Source: Trematomus loennbergii (taxonomy: Eukaryota > Chordata > Actinopteri > Perciformes > Nototheniidae). From it: 64,000 nucleotides of DNA. Location of the stretch: positions 36,225,244 through 36,289,243 of the forward strand of contig JAAOOA010000002.1 of NCBI GenBank assembly GCA_012861695.1. Direction: 5' to 3'. A program made the translations under genes and the position numbers. Below the pieces are notes generated by a model. It did no database searches. It saw only the letters and a program-made list of their open reading frames with translations, and had not been told where the DNA came from. How positions within the stretch are numbered: position 1 is the stretch's first letter; each line of letters starts with the position of its first letter. Positions 9,801 to 20,365 of the stretch are shown in pieces.

Positions 9801-12800
9801 CTGCTGCTCCGGAAGATGTCACTAACAGCTAACTGACTAGTGGAAAGAAAACCTGACATGTCAAACATACACTGAGCTCTGCATTAGTAACTCCAGGCGT
9901 TGGCCCCTTTAATGTTGTTATTATTAGTCATTATAAGGCAGGTTGTTTCGTCCTGCCTGTTACATTGATTGTAATATCTCTCGAAATTGAATTGTATAAA
10001 TACAGTCGTCTGTTGTGAGATGTGAAAGGCCTGGAGATAGACCTCACCCTAGTAAACTGACCACACTTTCAATTATTTGCCTCATTTGTTTCAATCAGGG
10101 ATGCAAGGGAAACGCACGGTCTCCAAATGTAGAAGTGTTTTTGTGATTACTCCAGGTTTGAACAGGGAACCAGCCCCTCACCCACCCACATTAATTACAG
10201 TAAATGGCCCCTGATGTGATGATTTCCTGAAAGTGACATATTTTCCAAACATGTCATTTGGAGAAAACATTTTCCCTTGCTTGCTTTTTCTTAATCATCC
10301 CCGTCTTCTTCCTTTGTCAGGATTTTTGATCATCCGCATATGACTCAATTTGATTATTGCATCAACAAGTTCAAAGACAGTGTGATAGCAAGGGGTGATT
10401 TTAGGTCATGCGTTTGACCTTAATCAACATGTCAAAGATTATTTGACAGGCATGATATGTGTTCTGCTTTTGTTCCTCTTTTTAAAATGCATAGAATACT
10501 ATGCTGAACAAGGACATTCATTGTCAATCATCCAATAAACACAATATGGAGATCTTAAAGTTTAGAATCGTGTTTTCTATAATGGCAAACAGTGCAAAAA
10601 TGTTTGCTGACAACTTAGAAAGCATAAAAAACAAGGCTTAAGTTGTTCCTATCAACATTCAAACCCAAGACAGTAATGTGCTTTGGGGCATAATATACAA
10701 GTTGTGTCAATCAATGCCTTCATTTATCGAGGACAGGAACTGAGGTCACAGAAATTGTAAAGGTAATGAGGCTGTTGCTGTTGCTACTTTAGTGAAATTT
10801 TGGTCAGTGAATAATTGTATCTGTTTTGACTTACCATTTGAAGAGAGTGACTAACTCAATATCCTTTAGCTCCGGTACCTTTGACCTGCACATTATTCAT
10901 GGGCCACAAACAGCCTGCTGTTGCTGTTAGTAGAATTTTAAAACCAGTTGTTTTTGTCTTTTGGAGTGTAAGTGAAGGAAACTATGTGCTGTGGTTAATT
11001 ACTAGCATTGCACGAGATTGCAAGCTGCAATTAGGTATTTTAGGCTTATTAAAGAAGGTTTTAATCACAAATTCTCTCATGTTTCAGAATGTTAATGTGA
11101 TACACATCACATCAACTTAGTTCATGGCAGTCAACAGATTTATGTTTTAAGGTGCAGCTGTGTTGGTTAATACTTGTTCTTAAGCTCTCTTATACTTTTA
11201 ACTTTGAATATAAATGTTAAGACACCAGACCCTCACACAGGAGAATGTCAGTTTTGTTTTGCCTATACATTTAGAACAAGACCAAATTAAATGTTAAAGG
11301 TCTCAGGCGGGTTCTCTTCTGAGTATCTGCTTTGCATGTCACAAATCCAGTGCATGTAAATAGATGGAGACCTAAACCTCAGTGTACCCTGCCCCCTGTC
11401 ATTTAGGATATCTTGTTTTTAATGATCATTAAGCTATCTTCCAGATGTTGGGAGGTCAGATATTCTCCACAAGTTCCCTGTGCTCTGCAGCAGCAACAAG
11501 GAGTACCGAGTGAGACCGAGGAATCCAGAAGAACAGGGCTAAACAGTGCTGCCTGCATCTTTACTCCATGGGAATTACAAACAGTGCTCAAGTTTCACAT
11601 AACAAGGCATATGGAAGTAATTTGTTATAGTGTCTTTAATGCTTTTCAAAGAATCTGTCAAACTTTTTCCCAGTTAGTAATTCAATCAATGCTCTCAGAG
11701 AAACAGCGATTCATCTTCATAATAGATCCTTGGATGCTGTGAATATCAATCATAGAATCTCTGAGAAGACAACACATCTTTGAGAACAACAATACATATT
11801 TATAGGCTTTCCCTTTATTCAATAAATAATGAACAGTACAGATATGTTTCTGTGGGAAATAATGCATGGTTCACATTTCTAATGAAAAGATACATTTTGA
11901 TTGACGGACTCTTTGTTCCATTTTTCTTCTCTGCTATCTTCTACGTTTTTGAGGTTTCAATTAGGTATAAACACAAAGCTGTCAAGATGATATCACGTCG
12001 CAAACAAATAGAGAAAAGTAACATGATATCAATTGAAAAGAAATTCAGAAAACACCATTATTTTGTTCGTGTGATAATGCGATAACATGTTCTTTTGAAT
12101 TTATTTTCAAGGCAGATTTCTCTTTGACCTTGTTGGTGGTGAGAACAACGACCTTTGGTTATATGGCGTGAGAGCCATGCCCCCAGATAATACATGCTAT
12201 TCTATTGTCCTGATGTTTCCACTTAAAGTCACCTGCATAATCAGAGGGACAACCAGTCAGAGGCCGCAAATAAAATGAGGGGCCAATTTAAGAATCGTAA
12301 ATCCCACAAGCGCTTGTTGGCATTTTCACTGAAGTGTTAAAGCAGTTAATTGGGTTTTCATGAACGCTACCTTTGGTTGGCACACAGAGGCTGCGGTCAG
12401 GATACGCATGAAAGGCAGTTGTTTAGTTTCTTTATACAGTTTAGTCACTTTACTTTGTCATGCAATTTTCTGTGATGCAGGTCTCCAATTTAGCTGTCTC
12501 ATTCATTTTAGTAGCAGGCATTTTCTCAAACCCCGAATAAGGACTGCCATGTGAAGAGATAAGAATTCCATCTTAAATATAACTGTATATACAATATAAA
12601 TGTAACTCAGTCAAAACAATTCCTTTTAAATACATATTATAAAGATGACCAGCTATAATATTGATACATTAGGATAGGGTAGGATTCTGAGCTATGAAGC
12701 ATCTTTTTACAGAAGTTCCCTCGGCAAACTGTCAATTATTTCAACTGCAAATGGCCAACTAATTAAAGACAAAGTAAGGTTACTAAAAAACAACTTTGTA

Positions 12801-14279
12801 TGACAAATAGAGTTCTTTAATTATTTCTCTGTCAAACATATTATCTGTGCTGGTTCCTGAAGATAGAGCAAACATTTAAAACTTGTATTGTAACATAACA
12901 GCTGATGAACCAGAAGACTTCTGGTTAACCACACTCTTCCTCTTAAATTCATATTTGTTCAGGCTGCTGCTGCTTTGTGCTCTTGTTCATCATGCAGCGT
13001 CTTCAAGTGTGGAAAAACTCTATGGAAATGCAATGAAATGTGGGTGTCTCAAAGTAATTCAACTACTGTGTAAAAGAGGAAAAATAAATGGTTGCAAATC
13101 AGTACAAAGTAGGGCTATTTGTGGACCACATGTTTTACTGACTAAATGGTTGTTGGAAGCACTTTTTATTTTGGGAGATTTTATTTCCAGCATTTGAGTA
13201 CGATGGTAATGGCAAAATGCTACAAAATGTGACTGTATAGGTATATGTATAAAACAGAATGATAGGGTGTGTGCATAAGAATAGTTATGTGTGTGAGAGA
13301 GTATGATTGAAACAACAAGTCCTCCAACTCATACGACCAAATAGGTCGATTGTTCAGCAGCTTATTACGACCTATAGTCACGTTTTAAAGTTTAAAAGAG
13401 CGTGTATGTCTTTCCCCCTATGTAAAGTTAGCGTCAACCCTCACGGGGTGAAAACAGTATTTCCGGTCTCGAAGTTTTCATAATAAAACCGTATTCCCCT
13501 CACTGTCAAATGATTTCACAGTGATATCTGCCGTACTCATCCACTAAAACACATCAGTTTATCCTTGTTAATTACACTACATTAATTTGTTTAAATTGTG
13601 TACACTGCTTTTGTGTTTTTCCCATAGATTTTTCCCTTTAGATTCTGAGAGACACATTTATTTTTTCAGATATTTTGATAGGCTAAAACATCGAACTACC
13701 CATAATCCTCAGCTATCATTGAAGCTCGGTGATTGGATGTTTTAGCCGCAATGCAGGTTGGGATATGGTCTTTATGCGATGTGAAATCCGAAAACATTTA
13801 AAAAGAAAAGAAAATAATACTTTATTCCGAGTGTGCTTGCTTTTTTCTTTGAAAGTCATCACATAACGGCATTGTAATACACGGTTCGGCTGCATTCAAT
13901 ATTACACATCTGCCGTAGTTCTTTATTTATAGAGCCCTGATTAGAAGAACTTTGGACAAACTGGAAGAACTGCGCCGAAACTGAATACGTGACGTGGATC
14001 ATAAATATATCAGCAATTAAACAACATCTTCAATTTCTCGCTGACTTTTATATTTGATCCAATTGGTAGATAGGTCATATTTACAACGGTGCACAGCTGA
14101 TATAAAAGGACTTGTCGTTTTTAAAGATATTACTGATTTTCTTTGAATTAAAGAATGTAAATACTGAGTTGAGAGAATAGTCAGGGGTTTTGGGTGATGG
14201 GAGACACATCTATGGAATCAGAATTTCAATAGCTTACCATTGAATGACGGATATACCTCAGATATTAATGTGTAGAACT
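9801..14279. other. Intergenic spacer, no gene recognised
   Basis: Short ORFs only, none with recognisable domains, on either strand. From 13324 to about 14130 the sequence has repeated CGACCTATAG/TAGGTCG motifs and CpG-containing blocks unlike its AT-rich surroundings. This suggests an old transposon fragment whose ends I cannot define. Confidence 0.5.
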
Positions 14280-15573
14280 TGTAGAGCCGATGAATAGGAG
14301 TCGGAGGCGGCGTGTCTAGTATGGAACTCCACACTTTATTTACCATTAGATTTACAGAGGAACGAATCACTTGCTAACTTTGTTGTCAAGCTAGAATGAA
14401 CAAAACAAACAGGTACCTCTCTAACAGGTCCGTGGTGCAACACACACAATATACAACGGTGAATTATGTCCCATAATGTTCCACCACACAAGCCCCCCCA
14501 GAAGTCTGTGCGGCGGGGAGGAACGACAGGCCGACCACCACGACTCCGGAGAACGGGAGCCGGGAGGCGACCTCTGCAAGGGCAGCCGCTGGGAGAGGTG
14601 GGACCGGAACCGCAGGCCCCAATTTGGTGACAGGGGTCAAGGCCGGGGGGCGGCCCCGTCGCAGAAGCCATGCCAGCACCACCAGCTGGTCCAAGTCCAG
14701 GTGAGCAGCCTTCACCCGGTCCCCCGAGACGTGCTCGGCCTTGCCACCCAGGTCGACCACTAAGTGCTTGCCCCCGTGTTCCAAGACCCGGAAAGGCCCG
14801 TCGTAAGGGGGCTGCAGGGGGCCTCTGTGAGTGTCGTGCCAGATGAACACGTGCTCCGCCGAGCGAAGCTCCACGGGAATCCGGGACACCCGAGTGCCGT
14901 GCTGAGCAGTGGGAATCGGAGCAAAAGCCTTGGCGGCGTCCTGCAGGAAAACTCGCTGGTCCGTCGCCAACCAGGGGGACGATGCGTTGGGGAGGAAATC
15001 CCCTGGAACCCTCAGCGGCTGACCGTAGACCATCTCAGCCGTGGAGCACTGCAGATCCTCCTTAGTCCTCAGGCCCAGCATAACCCAAGGCAGCTTGCCG
15101 ACCCAATTACCGTCCGTCGGGCCGGCCCTGAGGGCCGCCGGCCCTGAGGGCCGCCTTCATGGAGCGATGGAAACGCTCGCAGAGGCCGTTGGCCTGAGGG
15201 TGATAAGCGGTTGTCCGGTGGAGCTTAACCCCCAGCCACGGCGTTCCAGAGCTCGGACGTGAACTGCAAACCACGGTCTGAGGAAATGTCTGAACGGGTG
15301 CCGAAACGACACACCCATGTCGCAATGAAGACCCGGGCTATGTCAGCCGCTGCTGTCGACGCGAGTGGGACCGCCTCCGGCCAACGGGTCGTCCTGTCCA
15401 CCATAGTTAGGAGGTAGGTAAAACCCTGGGAGGAGGGTAATGGACCAACCAGATCGATGTTGACATGGTCAAACCTCCTCTCAGGCACTAGGAATTGCTC
15501 AAGGGAGGCCTTCGTATGGCGGTGCACCTTAGCACGCTGGCAAGCCACGCACGTGCCGGCCCAAGCCCTCACG
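14280..15573 (-). mobile_element. Ty3/gypsy-type retrotransposon 3' fragment, broken integrase
   Basis: Minus-strand frames encode parts of an integrase: a zinc-finger remnant CVACQRAK, the first catalytic D in HVNIDLVGPLP, the second D in SDRGLQFTS, and the glutamate region HPQANGLCERFHRSMK. These are followed by LRTKEDLQCSTAEMVYGQ and a basic C-terminal region. The frames (15572-15225, 15325-15107, 15081-14464) do not join: at least two frame breaks separate them, one at a 16-bp GGCCCTGAGGGCCGCC tandem duplication (about 15124-15156). Left of about 14460 an AATAAA near 14345-14335 and AT-rich sequence look like part of an LTR. Upstream pol and gag are absent. An inactive relic. Confidence 0.8.
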
Positions 15574-15631
15574 CCATATGTGTAAGTGTAAGCCTAATAC
15601 TTACACTGTAAGGATTAGTAACATGTATTGT

Positions 15632-17183
15632 CAGGGTTGCCAACTCTCACGCATCTGGCGTGTGACACACGCTTTCACTCTCAATCTCACGCTCTCACGC
15701 TGCACAAACTATTCTCACGCCAAAAACAAGAATACCGAAGACTAAAAACGGGTTTGAAAACTTTTGTCACGTAGTGATCGTCTTCTCAATAGAACATCTT
15801 TGATAATGTCTTCTGGCCAATCAGAATCACGATAACGGCGTGGTGTTGTTGCAGGAAGTCCCGACGGAGAATACTTTTGCGGTAGTACATCTCTATACAT
15901 CGATACAACATTACGTGTTGATAGAAATCAACACGTAATGAAATAAGACCCCACGGTTTGATGATTGATAGGTGTGTGGGCTGTCTTTCATTTTGACACA
16001 CAGAACAATGGGGGCTATCCACCCTTATCCACAATGTAAAGTAATTCACACAGCCTCTTCCCTCTTCTCTCTGTGAGGAGCAGCAGGTTCAGCTTTCAGA
16101 ACAAAGTCACAAAAACTAATGGCATTCATTTTTTTAAATGTGTAGTAATAGATTTATTTATTTTCTTCTCAAGAGAGTACCAGAATGTGTATTTTATGTT
16201 AGTATTTAAAAAATCTCCTGGGGAGAATCCCCCAGACCCCCCTGCAGGGGTTGGGTTTTCAGCATGTCAACTCTTTCACCTGTGGGGAAATTGCAGGATT
16301 GGCTCCAGGTCGCCCTTTTTATTTACTACAAGACAAATGTGCCTTTTTATTTCATACAGTTCAATTTGGATTGAGACAGGGAAATAATCTAAACCTCACG
16401 CGTGGCGTTTCACTGTCGGGGGGAGCGTGTATGTAATTACATTGCAAATACTGACTTGAGCCCCACCACTGTATGGGTTAGCCCTACCATAGATTACCCA
16501 ACAAAAATACTCTGGAGCCGCAACTGCCGACCCGTATTGCGCATGCGCAGATCTAAGATCCAGTAGAAATGATAAAAAAGTAAAAGTCTGCTGCTTATTG
16601 TTCTACTAGGCCAAAATAGAGTCAAAGAGTATATGAGAGTGAGAGTGTGTTAATTAATATATTTGGCAGTTTGGAGTAAGTCTGTAGATTTGTTTGTGTG
16701 TGTGTGTTTCATGTATAGGCCTCTCACGATAATTAATTTTGTTGGATACATTTTCCCGGAAATTATTGCGATAAACGATAATATTGTCGGCACCGTTGTA
16801 TGACCATTTTAGACCACTGACATAATGATAATATATAATAATAATTCAAGTACATCCTTTCAAACTGCTAGTCACATCCTCATGTAAATGGCAATTTATC
16901 GAGGTCAGAAAAGTTATCGAGTTCATTTTTATTTATCGTACGATAAGTCAATTAATTGCTTATCGCGACAGGCACACAATAAAACAGTGGAAACTGTGTG
17001 CCCTTTATAGTCTGTGTCCATTATTGTGTATTTGTATATATTGTATATATATCCTATATATATGCTAAGGTCCCGCTGCTGACACGATAGCAGTCATTTC
17101 GTGCGCATATGTGTAATTAAACCGAATTAAACCCATGATATCAAAATCTCACTCCAGCCAGGTACCCAAAGTTGGCAACCCTG
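15632..17183. mobile_element. Complete DNA transposon (hAT-like?) with 7-bp target duplication
   Basis: The 1,552-bp unit starts CAGGGTTGCCAACTCTCAC and ends AGTTGGCAACCCTG, terminal inverted repeats of at least 14 bp. It is flanked on both sides by GTATTGT (15625-15631 and 17184-17190). Inside are a perfect 14-bp hairpin (15909-15922/15927-15940), a CCCCCAGACCCCCCTGCAGG patch and a nested MITE at 16718-16976. No transposase domain is visible, so it is non-autonomous. The superfamily is uncertain: the CAGGG termini suggest hAT, but that family normally makes 8-bp duplications. Confidence 0.82.
16718..16976. mobile_element. Nested short TIR element
   Basis: Begins GGCCTCTCACGATAATTAATT and ends with a near-inverse (AATTAATTGCTTATCGCGACAG). 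The interior contains several CGATAA/TTATCG motifs. About 259 bp, lying wholly inside the 15632-17183 element. No clear target duplication. Confidence 0.6.
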
Positions 17184-17221
17184 GTATTGTGTTTATGTGA
17201 TGACATTTGGAGATGTTTAAA

Positions 17222-17330
17222 CTCAATGAGAAAATGCGTTAGCATTCGCACTAGCGTTAGCATACACGCTAGCGTTAGCCATACTAGCCTGTATACATGC
17301 TTATTGCACATCTAGCATTAGCTATATTTA
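17222..17330. repeat. GCTAGCGTTAGC-type simple repeat
   Basis: Several overlapping copies of GCGTTAGC/CGCTAGC within about 100 bp, partly palindromic. A similar GCTAATGCTAATGC run occurs at 26593-26622. Confidence 0.6.
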
Positions 17331-17711
17331 CCTTGTTTACACTTAGCGGTCCTATGTGTTAATCTGTGTATGTTACACTTGCATGTATGAGATCATTAAG
17401 TGCCTTGTATCTTCTTTTTTTTAGTTTCACTCCGTTTGAATGTCAGTGGACTGCAAATAATTCAATAAAGGAGCATGGCTGCTCATTCCCTGGCTCTCAA
17501 AAGAGTTTGGCTGGCTGTTTAATCTATGTTCACACTGAGACAGTACAACACACAGAGAGAACAGTACACCTATTGTGTAAGTGCATACAAGCTGGTCACA
17601 CAGTGTAATCACAAATAGATAAACTATTAAAAATCAGTTTTTATTAAAAGTACAGGCTGCATATGTGTTCTCATCCTTGGAGAAACTTGACATGTTTTGG
17701 GATGTGTCTGA

Positions 17712-18155
17712 TAGTGATGGGAATTATGGCTCTTTGAAGGGAGCCGGATCTTATGGCTCCGTTCCTTTGCGAGAGCCGTTCAAAAGAGCCATTTTTTTTT
17801 TAAGGGGCCAATTGCATTTACAGACCCTTGTAACTTTCTGATTGTAGAACCACGCAAAAAAAAGCAGATACCAACACCTATACAGACTGACAACAAATCT
17901 TTGCTGAGCCTAAAAATAATCATAAATAAATAACATAATGAAAATAAATATATTGCAATGCTCAAAACAGCAGCGTCCAACAGTCTCTAATCCTTGGATA
18001 TTACATGTCACTGCATGCATGCACGGAGCATCCGTAGCGAGGATATCATCATATCATTCTGTCTTGTATAACTTAACAAAAACAAAAAAATGGCTCGTTC
18101 GCGGGCGCGAGCCGGCTCCCGTCGTTCACTTAAAAGAGCCGGCTGTTTGAGATAT
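17712..18155. mobile_element. hAT-like non-autonomous element with GAGCC subterminal repeats
   Basis: The left end AGTGATGGGAATTATGGCTC is followed by repeated GGCTC/GAGCCG motifs and a T-run. The right end near 18090-18145 carries the inverse arrangement (ATGGCTCGTTCG, GAGCCGGCTCCC, AAAAGAGCCGG). About 440 bp, no ORF. Clustered GAGCCG motifs are typical transposase-binding repeats of fish hAT elements (family knowledge). Confidence 0.6.
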
Positions 18156-18948
18156 TTCAACGTGTGCCTACTTTGTTCATGTACTGTTGAGGTTAATTTC
18201 AGTAGTTGTGTGCAAAGTGTGAAGAGGTGGCAACTTTAGAATAGGGAACCTGTTCAGGTAAATTAGAGTCAAACTACTAGCTTATTGGTTATGAACAAGA
18301 CTTCACTTTAAAATAGGAAACATATTCTTCGATACAAATACCTAATTTTGAGTTATTTAGACTTAATTAACACTTATAGTTTCATGTCTTGTTACATAAG
18401 AATAGATCATATTTGTTAAGTGTTATTATGGGAGAATTACTATTCTTGTGGTACTACTGTCTTATTAGGCCCATATTGAGCAGAGCATATAAGACCAAAA
18501 CTCATGTATACACAACTTCCTTACTTGCAATAAATAAGCACCAAATAGAGGGTTGTTCAGGAAAAACTCTCAATGAATGGCTTATTACTTGTAGAATCTG
18601 GTCATGTAGAATAAGGCATTAATACGTGTTGTATAATGACTAATAAAGAGCCAATATACTGCTAATATGCATGTCAATTAACAACTAGTTGATGGTGAAT
18701 TTGTGTACCTTAATATAAAGTGTTACCAAAAGTTCTTATTGCAGCTCAAATTTAGCTAGCAGTGCTCTGAGCAGCTTCAGGCTTTGTTTTCAAGGCTGTA
18801 AACCAGTCAAGGAATGAATATTTAAACTGGCTTCCTGTTGGATCAACCTGACTTTCTTCTAAATATACTCTCTCACAACCAGTACAATGTCCTCTCACAT
18901 AAACTGTCATAAGCTCTCAAAAACACAAGCATTGTCTTTCACATACAC

Positions 18949-19110
18949 ACTATCATTCTCTCTCACAAACACTACTATACCCTCATACAATTCCTCTCTC
19001 ATTTACACTATCATTCTCTCTCACATACACACAACTATACCCTCATACATACTACAATTCCTCTCTCACATACACTATCATTCTTTCTCACACACAAAGT
19101 TTTCTATCTT
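18949..19110. repeat. Minisatellite, about 58-65 bp unit
   Basis: ACTATCATTCTCTCTCAC recurs at about 18949, 19007 and 19074, each followed by ACAC and ACCCTCATAC-type blocks: nearly three copies of a CT/CA-rich unit. It is translated in one frame as a low-complexity peptide that I do not regard as a gene. Confidence 0.75.
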
Positions 19111-19374
19111 GCATACACTACTAGAGTATTATATTGTAGTATGAAGTTGTCTGTAAATGGGAATAATAGTGTTTCTAAGAAAGTACAGTTTGGTATGTAA
19201 GTAAGTTTGATTTATGGCCCAGACAAAAGTGTGTGAAAGAGAGTATGATTGTGCGTGTAAAAGTGTTTAGCAATATGTATAAAAGAGTTTAATGGTGTAT
19301 GTGTGAGATTCTGATATTGTTTGTAAGACCAAGTATGAGTTGTGAGCTAGACGGCCTCTCATAATATTGTTCTA

Positions 19375-20363
19375 CCCTTGTGTTGTGTTCGGGTCTCCCG
19401 TGACCCGTTTCAAGTTAAAATGATATAATACTACGCTCTAGTTTTTTTTAACGGAACAAGGCTTCATGATATCCTCCACAACAGCTATATAAACACTACA
19501 AAACTGATTTTGACCATTTTAGCCAAGTCTGAAGGTCTCTAAAAAAAAGTGTATAATTTGGTGTTCGGGTCTGGGAAGACCCAGCAGCATTGTTTTGGGT
19601 GACTCAGGGTCAAATTTGGCCCAATTCATCTTTGACTTTAGACACCCCACCCCCACCCCCTTCATCCACTGTAACAATAATTTAAAACTTTTTTTGGGGA
19701 GATTGTATTCTAATATTAGTCTATTATAGTCAGATAACGTAATGATCCACTGTCTTCACTATAGGAAATATAATGAGTGAATTGAATCACATGTTTTATC
19801 ATATGTGGTGTAAGGTTTTTTGGGGCCATAAAATAAAATTACAGCAGGATTGTACGGTTATAGAATAGAATAGAATAGAATCGGAGGGATGAAACCCTCT
19901 TTAATGGTCACACATGCAGAGCACACAGCACACACAGTGACATTTGTTCTCTGCATTTAACCCATCCTAGAACCAGGAGTCTAGTAGTGGGAGCAGTGGG
20001 CAGCTATTGTACAGCGCCCGGGGAGCAATGGGAGTGGGGGGGGAAGGGGGTTGGCCGGTGCCTTGCTCAAGGGCACTACGGCAGGGCCCAGGAGGTGAAC
20101 TGGGACCTCTCCAAGTAGCAGTCCACACTCCATATTTCGGTCTGGTTGGGGACTTGAACCGGTGACTCTACGGCTCACAGTCCAAGCCCCTACCGACTGA
20201 GCTACTGCCGGACAATGAATGCATAATAAGTTAGTTATGATGTAGTTAAAACAATATTGGATGATAGTCACTATTTTTGAGTGTTTTGGACTGAGAAAAA
20301 TCATGGGTCAAAATTGACCCGCGAACACCATGAACGGTAACAGCTTTTGAACACAACAAAGGG
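19375..20363. mobile_element. piggyBac-like element relic
   Basis: The left end CCCTTGTGTTGTGTTCGGGTC pairs with the right end GAACACAACAAAGGG (inverse CCCTTTGTTGTGTTC), which is followed by TTAA at 20364. Subterminal GGGTCAAA/TTGACCC motifs are present. The left target site has decayed (TCTA instead of TTAA). No transposase is visible. A SINE is inserted inside (19861-20214). Confidence 0.65.
19861..20214 (-). mobile_element. tRNA-derived SINE, minus orientation
   Basis: On the minus strand the head reads GGCAGTAGCTCAGTCGGTAG (A-box like) and 40 bases later CCGGTTCAAGTCCCC (B-box), the internal RNA polymerase III promoter of a tRNA. It continues through a GC-rich body with GGGCCCTGCCGTAGTGCCC and ends in TTCTATTCTATTC repeats (19861-19880). 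It is inserted in the piggyBac-like relic. Confidence 0.82.
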
Positions 20364-20365
20364 TT

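Noticed and set aside
9801..12600. TIMM10B, head-to-head with ARFIP2 in human
   Set aside because: I looked for its twin Cx3C pattern on the plus strand beyond the arfip2 promoter and did not find it.
12883..13197. 104-codon plus-strand frame
   Set aside because: Leucine/cysteine-rich chance frame, no recognisable motif or neighbouring exons.
18887..19144. CRISPR-like direct repeats or a Thr/Ser-rich protein
   Set aside because: Eukaryotic context and variable CT/CA-rich units with no spacers; a minisatellite.
20150..20214. tRNA gene on the minus strand
   Set aside because: A and B boxes are present, but the sequence runs on into a SINE body and a TTCTA-repeat tail, and the cloverleaf is not intact.
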